From G963667145 sp963676515 [NCBI: Candidatus Cloacimonadota bacterium] (GTDB lineage Bacteria; Cloacimonadota; Cloacimonadia; G963667145), in contig OY781061.1 of assembly GCA_963676515.1 (NCBI GenBank), forward strand, positions 1,364,001-1,428,000: a stretch of DNA of 64,000 nucleotides. Direction: 5' to 3'. The notes under the pieces were generated by a model that searched no databases, was not told the DNA's origin, and saw only the letters and a program-made list of their open reading frames with translations. Position numbers and translations under genes: made by a program. Below are positions 33,090-41,277 of the stretch, in pieces (position 1 is the stretch's first letter; each line of letters opens with the position of its first letter).

Positions 33090-33112
33090 AATAAAAAGCG
33101 AAGAAGTGTAAA

Positions 33113-35158
33113 ATGAATTTTTTATTGGAAGTAGGTACAGAAGAGATACCCGCTGGATATATAGCTGGAGCTGTACAGCAGCTGAGAGATTTTTTGCAAA
33201 AAGGTTTGCAGGAGTCTGAACTTGGTTTTCAGGAGATTAAAGTTTTTAGTACGCCGCGGAGATTGGCGGTATGTATAGCAGGGATTCCTAAGGCACAAGA
33301 AGATAAGCTGGTGGAAAAGGTTGGACCTAGTGTGAAGGTCGCTTATTTGCCAGATGGCAAGAGCTTATCCAAAGCAGGAGAAGGCTTTTTGCGTAGTAGC
33401 GGATGTGATGCTAGTCAGATTTGCGTGGTGGACGGCAAAAAGGGCAAAAACATTTGCGTGAATTATGAGCGGAAAGGGAAAAGTTCAAAAGAGATTTTGA
33501 CAGCTTTGGTGAGGGATGCGATAGGCAAAGTTAACTTTCCTAAATCGATGAAATGGGGAGATGGCTCTTTTTTCTTCGCACGACCTATTCGCTGGTTGGT
33601 GGCTTTGCTGGACAATGAGATTTTGGATGTAGAGGTGGCTGGAGTGCAAGCTGGGCGGGTAACTTTCTCGCATCGTGAATTTGGTGGAAAGCATAGCTTG
33701 GCTGATCCTCGTGAATACGAGCAGGCTCTGCTAGATGGCAGGGTGATTGCCGATCGTACTAAGCGGATGGAGAGCATCTTGGAGCAGTTTGAACGATTGG
33801 ATGTAGAAGTGGTGGATGATAGCAAGCTGATGAATCTAGTGTGCGACATCGTGGAGTATCCTGTAGTAATGGTAGGTGAGTTCGAGGAAAAGTTCTTGCT
33901 TTTGCCCGAGAAAATCATCGTTACCACTTTGTGTGAGCATCAGAAATGTTTTGCTACTCGCGAAGATGGCAAATTGGTCAACAAGTTTGTGTTCGTGTCT
34001 AACGGTAAAAAAGAAAACGAAGAGATTATCATCGTCGGCAATCAAAAGGTTGCTAAGGCGAGGTTGTCGGATGCGGAGTTTTTTTACAAAGAGGATACGA
34101 AGCAAAGTTTGTTAGATTATTATTCCGATTTGGGCGAAGTTACTTTTCAGCGAGATTTGGGCTCTCTTTTGTCGAAAGTACAACGAGTGGAGAATGTCTG
34201 CAACTATCTGTCAGAGAAGTTAGATTTGTTAGAAAGAGAAGATTTGCACTTGGCAGCTAAGCTGTGCAAGTGTGATTTGGTTACGACGATGCTGGGAGAG
34301 AAGGAGTTTACTAAGTTGCAAGGATATATCGGTAGACAGTACGCTCTGAGTGCGGGAGTTAGCCAAAGTGTGGCGGAGGCGATAGAGGAGCATTACTTGC
34401 CCAAAGGTTTGGGTGGAGATTTGCCCAAGGGAGATTTAGGAGCTGTTTTGGCGATTGCGGACAAGATGGATACGCTTTGTGGGATAGTTGGTATCGGGAT
34501 GTTGCCCACTGGTTCTGCGGATCCTTTCGCTCTACGCAGGGCGGCTACGGGGATTTGTAGGATAGTGTTGGATAGAGGTTACGATTTGGATTTGGTGGAT
34601 GTGGTCAAAGAGTGTTTCGCTCAGCAGCCAGATAGTGTGGATAAGAAGCATACGGATTTTGTGATCGATTATCTTAGGCAAAGAGTCAAATATGTGTTTG
34701 GGCAAAGAAAAGTGGGAGCCGATTTGTTGCATGCTTTGCTGGATGGTAGCAAAACCTTGAGTCTGGTAGAAACTCAGAAAAAGCTATCGGTATTGCAACC
34801 GATGAAAAGTAGCCAAGAGTTTTTGCAGTTGGTACTGGCGTGCAAGCGGATAGATAATATCTTGGCGGGCACTAGCCCCAAAGGCAAGGTGCTAGAAGCT
34901 CTTTTGCAAGAGGAAGAGGAGAAAGAACTTTTTGCTGCTTATACTAAACTGGATTTGGATAGCGAAAGAGATTTTGCAGAAGTGATTGAAGATTTGGTTG
35001 GCTTTTGTGGATTTATCGAGCGTTTTTTTGATAAAATAATGGTCAATGCCGAGGATGAAAAGCTGAAAATGAACAGATGGAATCTTCTGGCGGATATTAG
35101 TGCCAGCATAAAAAAAATAGTAGATCTAAACAAGATCGAAGCGGGAGAATTAAAATAA
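33113..35158 (+). CDS. glyS: Glycine-tRNA ligase beta subunit
   Basis: The 681-aa beta subunit of the alpha2beta2 bacterial glycyl-tRNA synthetase, which carries tRNA-binding functions. The N-terminal LLEVGTEEIPAGYI is diagnostic, and FSTPRRLAV, GPSVKVAYLPDGKSLSKAGEGF and KSMKWGDGSFFFARPIRW follow in the usual order. An HD-like domain (about 350-480) and an anticodon-binding region near the C terminus complete it. The alpha subunit glyQ is not adjacent in this window, which is unusual as the pair is commonly in tandem. Smg-like and topA genes follow. Confidence 0.96.
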   Translation: MNFLLEVGTEEIPAGYIAGAVQQLRDFLQKGLQESELGFQEIKVFSTPRRLAVCIAGIPKAQEDKLVEKVGPSVKVAYLPDGKSLSKAGEGFLRSSGCDASQICVVDGKKGKNICVNYERKGKSSKEILTALVRDAIGKVNFPKSMKWGDGSFFFARPIRWLVALLDNEILDVEVAGVQAGRVTFSHREFGGKHSLADPREYEQALLDGRVIADRTKRMESILEQFERLDVEVVDDSKLMNLVCDIVEYPVVMVGEFEEKFLLLPEKIIVTTLCEHQKCFATREDGKLVNKFVFVSNGKKENEEIIIVGNQKVAKARLSDAEFFYKEDTKQSLLDYYSDLGEVTFQRDLGSLLSKVQRVENVCNYLSEKLDLLEREDLHLAAKLCKCDLVTTMLGEKEFTKLQGYIGRQYALSAGVSQSVAEAIEEHYLPKGLGGDLPKGDLGAVLAIADKMDTLCGIVGIGMLPTGSADPFALRRAATGICRIVLDRGYDLDLVDVVKECFAQQPDSVDKKHTDFVIDYLRQRVKYVFGQRKVGADLLHALLDGSKTLSLVETQKKLSVLQPMKSSQEFLQLVLACKRIDNILAGTSPKGKVLEALLQEEEEKELFAAYTKLDLDSERDFAEVIEDLVGFCGFIERFFDKIMVNAEDEKLKMNRWNLLADISASIKKIVDLNKIEAGELK

Positions 35159-35166
35159 AATTGCTT

Positions 35167-35520
35167 ATGGATAAGATGTCTAAAAATTTAAAGATGAAGT
35201 TGTTTGAGCTTTTTGGGAATCCGAATAGTAAATCGAGCGACAGTTACCGAGTGATGAGTACTGGCGAGAAAGAGTTTTTCACGGGTTCGGCACAGTCGTA
35301 CTTGCTAAATTTGCTCTACAGCTCATCTATCGACCCGAGGTCTTTTGAGACGGTTATGGAGGTTTCCAGCGGGTTTTATAGATTTTACAAAGAGAAAATA
35401 GAGGTAGAAAATTTGAAGAAAATCGTGGAGTCGGTGGTGTTCGCCATAGGCGAGAGCGATTCTGGTGCGAATATTAGCATTCTGGACAAAATCTATCCCG
35501 AAGAGGAAGAGGCAAATTAG
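35167..35520 (+). CDS. Smg/DUF494-like protein, short
   Basis: A 117-aa protein whose middle and C-terminal part can be lined up by eye with the Smg (DUF494) family: SYRVMSTGEKEFF, then SYLLNLLY, and VENLKKIVESVVFAIGE match the corresponding R(I)YT..E.., LL.L and DLKW.I..VLF positions of E. coli Smg. The N-terminal third of Smg (about 40-60 residues) is missing. In proteobacteria smg lies just upstream of topA, and here topA starts the base after this stop, which supports the call. ATG at 35167 is chosen over a TTG at 35161. The function of Smg is not established. Confidence 0.6.
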   Translation: MDKMSKNLKMKLFELFGNPNSKSSDSYRVMSTGEKEFFTGSAQSYLLNLLYSSSIDPRSFETVMEVSSGFYRFYKEKIEVENLKKIVESVVFAIGESDSGANISILDKIYPEEEEAN

Positions 35521-37731
35521 ATGGCAAAAAGTTTACTAATCGTGGAGTCACCCGCTAAGAGTAAGACTATTTCTAAGTTTTTGGGTAATCAATTCAAGGT
35601 GGAATCTTCTATGGGGCATATTCGCGATTTGCCGAAGAGCAAACTAGGTGTGGATGTGGAAAACGATTTTGCCGTGAAATATGTGAATAATCGCTCGAAA
35701 GCGAAGATTACCAAAAAGCTTAAAGAAGCTGCCAAAGCTGCCAAAGATATATATTTAGCGGCTGACCCCGATCGTGAGGGTGAGGCGATAGCTTGGCATT
35801 TGACGGAGCTTCTGAAAAAAGAGATTAAAGATAAAGCTGTGTATCGCGTGGTGTTCAATGAAATTACCCAAAAAGCGGTGCAAAAAGCGGTGAATAACCC
35901 CATAGATATCGATATGAATATGGTCAACTCCCAGCAGGCAAGAAGGGTGTTGGACAGATTGGTTGGTTATGAGATTTCGCCCCTGATCTGGAGGGTGATC
36001 TATTATGGATTGTCTGCTGGTAGGGTGCAGTCTGTGGCTTTACGGATGGTGTGTGAAAAAGAGGAGCTGATAAAAGCTTTTGTGCCGGAAGAGTACTGGG
36101 AAGTTTTTGGATTTTTTGGTAAAGGTAAGATGCAATCTTTTATGACAAAACTTGTGGAGATAGACGGGAAGAAAGCTGAGCCGAAAAATAAAGAGCAGGT
36201 GGACGATTTGCTGGGCAAGATTGCTGGCAAAGAGACGAAGATTTTGGATATTGAGCAGAGTCAGCGGAAGAACAATCCTCTGCCTCCTTTTATCACTTCC
36301 ACCTTGCAAAGGGCAGCTTCTACATATTTGGGATTTTCTGCAAAAAGAACTATGGGAGTGGCTCAGAAGCTCTACGAGGGAATCGTCTTGGAGAAAGAGA
36401 GTACGGGTCTTATTACTTATATGCGTACGGACTCTGTGAGGATGTCCGATGAGGCGGTGAAAGCTACTAGAGCTTTGATACCGAAGATGTTTGGCAAAGA
36501 GGCGTTAGAGCCGAAAGCTAGACATTTTAGAGGGAAGAAGGGTGCTCAAGATGCACATGAGGCTATTCGTCCTACGGATGTAAGAATAAATCCTGAGAGT
36601 ATCAAGAAGTTTTTGAGTAGTGAGCAGTTTAAGTTGTACAACTTGATTTGGCAGAGGTTCGTGGCGACCCAGATGAAACCTGCGGTGGTAGCTTCCAAAA
36701 AGGTGAAGATTGCCAAGGGTATAGCACTTTTTGAGGCACAGGGCGGTAGCGTGATAGATGCTGGCTTTACAGCGTGTTACACTTTTACTAAGTTGGCTTT
36801 GGGAGAGAGTATCGACCCTTTGTATCAAAAAGATGATGTTTTGGACAAAGAGGATATCGTGCCTGAGCAAAAATACACCAAGCCTCCAGCTAGATACTCG
36901 GAGAGTTCTCTGATAAAAGAGCTGGAAGCCAAAGGGATTGGTAGACCATCTACTTATGCAAATATTTTGTCCACTATCCAAGACCGCGGTTATGTGCAAT
37001 TATCCGAAAAGAAGTTTTACGCACTTGAGCTAGGAATGGCGGTGAACAAGTTTTTGGTAGGCAGTTTCGATTCGTTTTTCAACACCGATTTTACATCTGG
37101 GATGGAGAGCGATCTGGACGATATCAGCGAAGGGAAACTGGACTGGAAGAAGTTTTTGGCCGTTTATTACAAAGAGATGCATAAGCTGATGGACAAAGTA
37201 GATACTACCAAAGCAAAAGCTGCTCTGGTGAAGTCAACTAGAAAAAAATGCCCCGAGTGTGGAAAATTTTTGGTGATAAAATGGGGTCGCAACGGACAGT
37301 TTTTGACTTGTAGCGATTACCCTAAATGCAAGTTCTCGGCTAATTTTTGCATAAACGACAAAGGTAGAATAGAGATAGAGAAGCCTGAGGTTTTGGAAGA
37401 AAAATGTCCCAAGTGTGGGAAAGATTTGATGATTAAAAAAGGAAGATTTGGGGAATTTATAGCTTGCGTAGGCTATCCCGATTGTAAATTTTCCAAGCCG
37501 CTTACTTTGGGAGTGAAATGTCCCTTATGTGGCAAAGGCGAGATTGCTCAGAAGATGAGTAAAAGAGGCATCTTTTATGGATGTACGCAGTACCCAGAGT
37601 GTAAATTTGCGACGAATAATAAGCTGGTACCGATAGCTTGCCCAGAGTGTGGGAATCCCTATATGGAGATTAGAAATATTAAAGGAAAGCAGGTCAAAGT
37701 TTGTCCCAAATGCGGACAAGAGGCCATGTAA
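35521..37731 (+). CDS. topA: DNA topoisomerase I
   Basis: Type IA topoisomerase, 736 aa, relaxing negative supercoils. The Toprim domain starts with LLIVESPAKSKTI and contains ADPDREGEAIAWHL. The catalytic tyrosine is Y300 in GLITYMRTDSVRMS. AHEAIRPTD and IGRPSTYANILSTIQDRGY follow. Four C-terminal zinc-ribbon motifs are visible: CPECGKFLVIKWGRNG, CPKCGKDLMIKKGRFG, CPLCGKGEIAQKMSKRG and a final CPECG..CPKCG. Translation starts the base after the Smg-like stop, using the purine-rich end of that gene as ribosome site. Confidence 0.97.
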   Translation: MAKSLLIVESPAKSKTISKFLGNQFKVESSMGHIRDLPKSKLGVDVENDFAVKYVNNRSKAKITKKLKEAAKAAKDIYLAADPDREGEAIAWHLTELLKKEIKDKAVYRVVFNEITQKAVQKAVNNPIDIDMNMVNSQQARRVLDRLVGYEISPLIWRVIYYGLSAGRVQSVALRMVCEKEELIKAFVPEEYWEVFGFFGKGKMQSFMTKLVEIDGKKAEPKNKEQVDDLLGKIAGKETKILDIEQSQRKNNPLPPFITSTLQRAASTYLGFSAKRTMGVAQKLYEGIVLEKESTGLITYMRTDSVRMSDEAVKATRALIPKMFGKEALEPKARHFRGKKGAQDAHEAIRPTDVRINPESIKKFLSSEQFKLYNLIWQRFVATQMKPAVVASKKVKIAKGIALFEAQGGSVIDAGFTACYTFTKLALGESIDPLYQKDDVLDKEDIVPEQKYTKPPARYSESSLIKELEAKGIGRPSTYANILSTIQDRGYVQLSEKKFYALELGMAVNKFLVGSFDSFFNTDFTSGMESDLDDISEGKLDWKKFLAVYYKEMHKLMDKVDTTKAKAALVKSTRKKCPECGKFLVIKWGRNGQFLTCSDYPKCKFSANFCINDKGRIEIEKPEVLEEKCPKCGKDLMIKKGRFGEFIACVGYPDCKFSKPLTLGVKCPLCGKGEIAQKMSKRGIFYGCTQYPECKFATNNKLVPIACPECGNPYMEIRNIKGKQVKVCPKCGQEAM

Positions 37732-37758
37732 AAACGATTAAGACAAGGAGAGTTAAGT

Positions 37759-39486
37759 ATGTCTAGTAAACCGAGTTTAGAGTTTTATGACTCTATCGAA
37801 CAGATCTCGCCAGTAAGAGCGGTGGCTGAATCTTTGCTGCACTCAAAGAAAGTGCGGAAAGTAACTGCTGCAGAAGCTTACGAATTGGCTAGAAAGCAAT
37901 CAGGAGTGGAAGAGACTGACCTGGAGATTTATGCCGGGACAGCCGAAAGATTGGGCTTAGCAAAAGGCTCCAAAGTGTTAGTGGATAATCACGGAAAAAT
38001 CATCGGTCGTACCGCCAAGGCCAGAAGATTTTATGCCAAGAGTTCTGCTGCTGACAAGAGGAAATTGGACGGAGACTTGAGAGAGGCTGTCTATCAGATG
38101 CAGAAGCAACCGCTGATTAAAGCTGATGCGATTATCGGTCTTGATAACGATTTGATGCTCAAAGCTACTTACATCACGACAGAATCTGATGCGAGTAATG
38201 TGTTTAACTGGCTTTGCAACTTTACGCCTTTTGAGTCTATGGCGAAAGAGTATGCCAAGAGCAAAAAGTTGCCGATTCAGGATATCATTATTTTGGCTTT
38301 CAACGATTGGGGCAACGATGATCCTTTCTACGAAAACACAGGTGCTCCTCAGCTGGCTTTGGTAGACCAAAACCACAATGTGATTGTGAACTTGGGAATG
38401 CGTTATTTTGGTGAGAGGAAAAAAGGCACGCTGACTTTGGCTTGGACTAGCGGAATGCGTCTGGGTATGGCAGCTAGCCACGGTGGCATCAAAGAGATAG
38501 ATTTCTCTGAATGCAGCGATGAGTTCAAATCTTTGGGCAAAAGAGCGATAGCTTTTTACGGATTATCTGGCACTGGCAAATCTTCGCACACCAACTCTGC
38601 AGACAATGCGGGCACGATGCCTAAAGGGTTCAAGAAAGTTGTGTTGCATGACGATGCTTTCCAGATTGATGTGAAAGACAAAGTTTGTCGTGTATGGGAG
38701 CCTAGCTTGTTTGACAAGACCGACTCTCGCGACTTGGATAATCCAGAGTGGAAATATCTGACCGCTGTGATGAACCATGCGATTATCACCTATAAAGACA
38801 AAGTGGTGCCACTGGGATTGGATGCTCGCCAACAAAACGGGCGTGCTTTGCTCGACCGTGATCTGTTAGGTAATTGGGTGAACAAGTGTGAATTTCCGAA
38901 CGCGCTTGTTTGGTTGATGAAAGACACTATCTTGCCTCCAGTGGTGAAGATCACAGACAAGTATCTGGGTGTGGCTATGGGTGCTGCTCTGATGACAGAG
39001 AGGAACGCTGCCGAGAATGTGAAAGCTGAAGATTTGGGGAAACTGGTTTTTGTGCCTTATGCCAATCCTTTCCGTGTTTATGAATTGTACAAAGATGTAG
39101 AGTCTTTCAAGACAGTGGTGGATAATGGTGCTGACTGCTTTGTGTTCAACTCTGCTGGCTATTGGAGATCTTCTACAGAAGATTTGGAAGATGTGAAACT
39201 CAAGACCTCTTTGTCTTTGCAAACAGCTATCCTTACGGATGCTTTGGAATGGGAAGAGTGGGATCTTTTGCCAGGAGCGAAGATACCTACCAAAGAGTCG
39301 ATCGAGAAGATAATTCCCGATTACTACGAGAAGTACGATCCAGCTAAGCGTCAAAACTTGAAAGAGTACAAGAAACTGGTGAAAGGTAGATTCCAACAAA
39401 GAATAGAGTTCTTACAAAATTCTGATGTTGCTGAAAAACCTGAGCTTTTGAAAAAACTTGTGGCTTCATTAAAAGTGAACTGCTAG
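37759..39486 (+). CDS. Divergent PEP carboxykinase (ATP)-like protein
   Basis: A 575-aa protein with the PEPCK-type P-loop AFYGLSGTGKSS (about residue 270-281; canonical GLSGTGKTTLS). The kinase-2 region reads VVLHDDAFQID instead of the usual GDDEHGW, and an Arg-rich DARQQNGRALL replaces the canonical substrate-binding block. The preceding WTSGMRLGMAASHGGIKEI and DDPFYENTGAPQ are not typical of PckA. It may be an ATP-PEPCK that interconverts oxaloacetate and PEP, or a paralogue acting on another substrate. The ribosome site is AAGGAG. It forms a single unit closed by a perfect terminator. Confidence 0.65.
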   Translation: MSSKPSLEFYDSIEQISPVRAVAESLLHSKKVRKVTAAEAYELARKQSGVEETDLEIYAGTAERLGLAKGSKVLVDNHGKIIGRTAKARRFYAKSSAADKRKLDGDLREAVYQMQKQPLIKADAIIGLDNDLMLKATYITTESDASNVFNWLCNFTPFESMAKEYAKSKKLPIQDIIILAFNDWGNDDPFYENTGAPQLALVDQNHNVIVNLGMRYFGERKKGTLTLAWTSGMRLGMAASHGGIKEIDFSECSDEFKSLGKRAIAFYGLSGTGKSSHTNSADNAGTMPKGFKKVVLHDDAFQIDVKDKVCRVWEPSLFDKTDSRDLDNPEWKYLTAVMNHAIITYKDKVVPLGLDARQQNGRALLDRDLLGNWVNKCEFPNALVWLMKDTILPPVVKITDKYLGVAMGAALMTERNAAENVKAEDLGKLVFVPYANPFRVYELYKDVESFKTVVDNGADCFVFNSAGYWRSSTEDLEDVKLKTSLSLQTAILTDALEWEEWDLLPGAKIPTKESIEKIIPDYYEKYDPAKRQNLKEYKKLVKGRFQQRIEFLQNSDVAEKPELLKKLVASLKVNC

Positions 39487-39504
39487 AGAGAAAACAGTAA
39501 ATTG

Positions 39505-39534
39505 TTTGCCCCGAAATTTCGGGGCAAATTTTTT
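39505..39534 (+). terminator. Rho-independent terminator after PEPCK-like gene
   Basis: Perfect 12-base arms (TTTGCCCCGAAA / TTTCGGGGCAAA, 39505-39528) followed by TTTTTT-like tract. It separates this gene from the AT-rich gene that follows. Confidence 0.9.
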
Positions 39535-39549
39535 ATAAGGACATAAAGT

Positions 39550-41226
39550 ATGAAAAAATTTAAGCTAAACTTTAATCAAAAAATATATTTGCTGGTAAGT
39601 ATGATTTTATTATTTTTTTTCTTTGATAAAATAGATAAAATTCATATTATTTCAACTAGTAAGAATCTTTTCTTGAATAGGGGTTGGTATTATGGTGTTA
39701 TTCTTTTTGGAATAAATACTTTTGCTATTTTTTCTTTTTTCGTTATTCTTCATCTTAAAAACAGATATTTAAAATATTTTTCTCTGATAGTTTTGATATT
39801 ATTTTGGTTAATAAATTTTATTTATCAGATTATTTCAGGGAGCAACATGGAAATTGTTCATATATTGACAGCTATAGAAAATTTGTCTTTTGCTTTAGAA
39901 GCATTTTCAGTTTATAAGACTATAATTTTGCTCTCTTTTTGTAAAAGTTTTCTTCTAATTTTATTTTTGGTTTTATTCTTTTACTTTTTACCTAAATTAT
40001 CTTTTTTTGATAATATTAAATATTCATATAAATATCTTTTTGTTCCAGTTCTTACTTTTTTACTTGTTCTTAGTTCGGTTTTGTATTCACGAAGTTTGGT
40101 TAGAGAATTTCCTGCTGTTTATAGGATTTCTAGTTTGGTAACCTATTTTACTTTTCATAAGCTTTATCAAGGCGAAAGAGAATCAACTGTTAAAATCTTA
40201 AATAGCAGCAGTAAGCAACAAAAAAGTATAATTCTTATTGTAGATGAAAGCATAAGGGGAGACATTCTTTCAATAAATGATTCTACTCAAACGGAAATGA
40301 CACCTTATTTAAAAAGTATTGAAAAAAGTTTTGTTAATTTTGGTATAGCTTCTTCTGCAGCCAATAACTCTGCTTCTAGCAATTTGATAATGCGAACAGG
40401 AATGCAGCTTGATCAACTTCCAGATTTAGATCAGAGAGCTTTAAAGAAAGCAGATTTGTTTGTTTATGCCAAAAATGCGGGATATAAAATTTTGCTTTGT
40501 GACGCCCAGATGAATAGAGGTACTTTTACTAATTTTTTTAAAGCAAGTGATATGATGAATACAGACAGTGTTTTTCAATATGGAAAAGGTAAAAATAATG
40601 GTCCATATTGCGATTTAAAAATTATTCCTGTAATTTCAGAGTTTTTAAAAAAAAACAGCAATACTTTTGTAATGTTTAATAAAGCAGGTGCTCATTTTCC
40701 ATATAAACATTTTTATCCCGACAGTGTGGCAAAAATTTTGCCTATTGCCAAAGGGAGTGAAGATTTTTCAACAACTGATAGAAGTAAAATGGTGAATAGT
40801 TATAAAAATGCCGTTAATTGGGGTGTAGATTACTTTTTCGAAGAACTTCTCAAAAATATAGATCTTAGCAAAACGACGATTTTATATACAAGTGACCATG
40901 GGGTGAGCCTTTTAGAGGGTTATGAAGATCATTGCACGATGGAGAATCCTCCTTCAGCGCAAGCCACAGTTCCGCTTATTATGTTTGGAAATTTTGCGGA
41001 AAAAATGGAGAAAAACTTTGTAATTAACAGCTCATCTCACTTTCAAATTTTCCCATCACTTTTAATTATGATGGGGTATGATGAAGAGAGTGTAATAAAT
41101 AAATATGGGGTGCCTTTGTGGTTTGATTATAGTAATCACCAAAGGTATTTCATTTCGGGAAATGCTTTTTTTGATAAAAAGTTTTTTTTAAAGAATAAAT
41201 TTCAGTTAAATGCTAAGAGATTATAG
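39550..41226 (+). CDS. Sulfatase-fold membrane transferase (phosphoethanolamine-transferase-like), AT-rich
   Basis: A 558-aa membrane protein with about five N-terminal helices (to about residue 180) and a periplasmic alkaline-phosphatase/sulfatase-fold domain. ILIVDESIRGD near residue 226 is the first metal site; ASSAANNSASSNLI near 280 is where the nucleophile lies in EptA-type enzymes; NKAGAHFPYKHFYPD and YTSDHGVSL near 450 carry the later metal ligands, and HCTMENPPSAQATVPLIMFG follows. This layout fits lipid A or other surface-glycan phosphoethanolamine/phosphoglycerol transferases. The gene is visibly more AT-rich, with Phe/Ile/Lys-heavy codons, than its neighbours, suggesting horizontal acquisition. 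The ribosome site is AAGGAC. Confidence 0.75.
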   Translation: MKKFKLNFNQKIYLLVSMILLFFFFDKIDKIHIISTSKNLFLNRGWYYGVILFGINTFAIFSFFVILHLKNRYLKYFSLIVLILFWLINFIYQIISGSNMEIVHILTAIENLSFALEAFSVYKTIILLSFCKSFLLILFLVLFFYFLPKLSFFDNIKYSYKYLFVPVLTFLLVLSSVLYSRSLVREFPAVYRISSLVTYFTFHKLYQGERESTVKILNSSSKQQKSIILIVDESIRGDILSINDSTQTEMTPYLKSIEKSFVNFGIASSAANNSASSNLIMRTGMQLDQLPDLDQRALKKADLFVYAKNAGYKILLCDAQMNRGTFTNFFKASDMMNTDSVFQYGKGKNNGPYCDLKIIPVISEFLKKNSNTFVMFNKAGAHFPYKHFYPDSVAKILPIAKGSEDFSTTDRSKMVNSYKNAVNWGVDYFFEELLKNIDLSKTTILYTSDHGVSLLEGYEDHCTMENPPSAQATVPLIMFGNFAEKMEKNFVINSSSHFQIFPSLLIMMGYDEESVINKYGVPLWFDYSNHQRYFISGNAFFDKKFFLKNKFQLNAKRL

Positions 41227-41277
41227 TAAAAGGTTAATAGATGATTAAGTTATTTGAATTATTGTTTGGAGAAAAGT

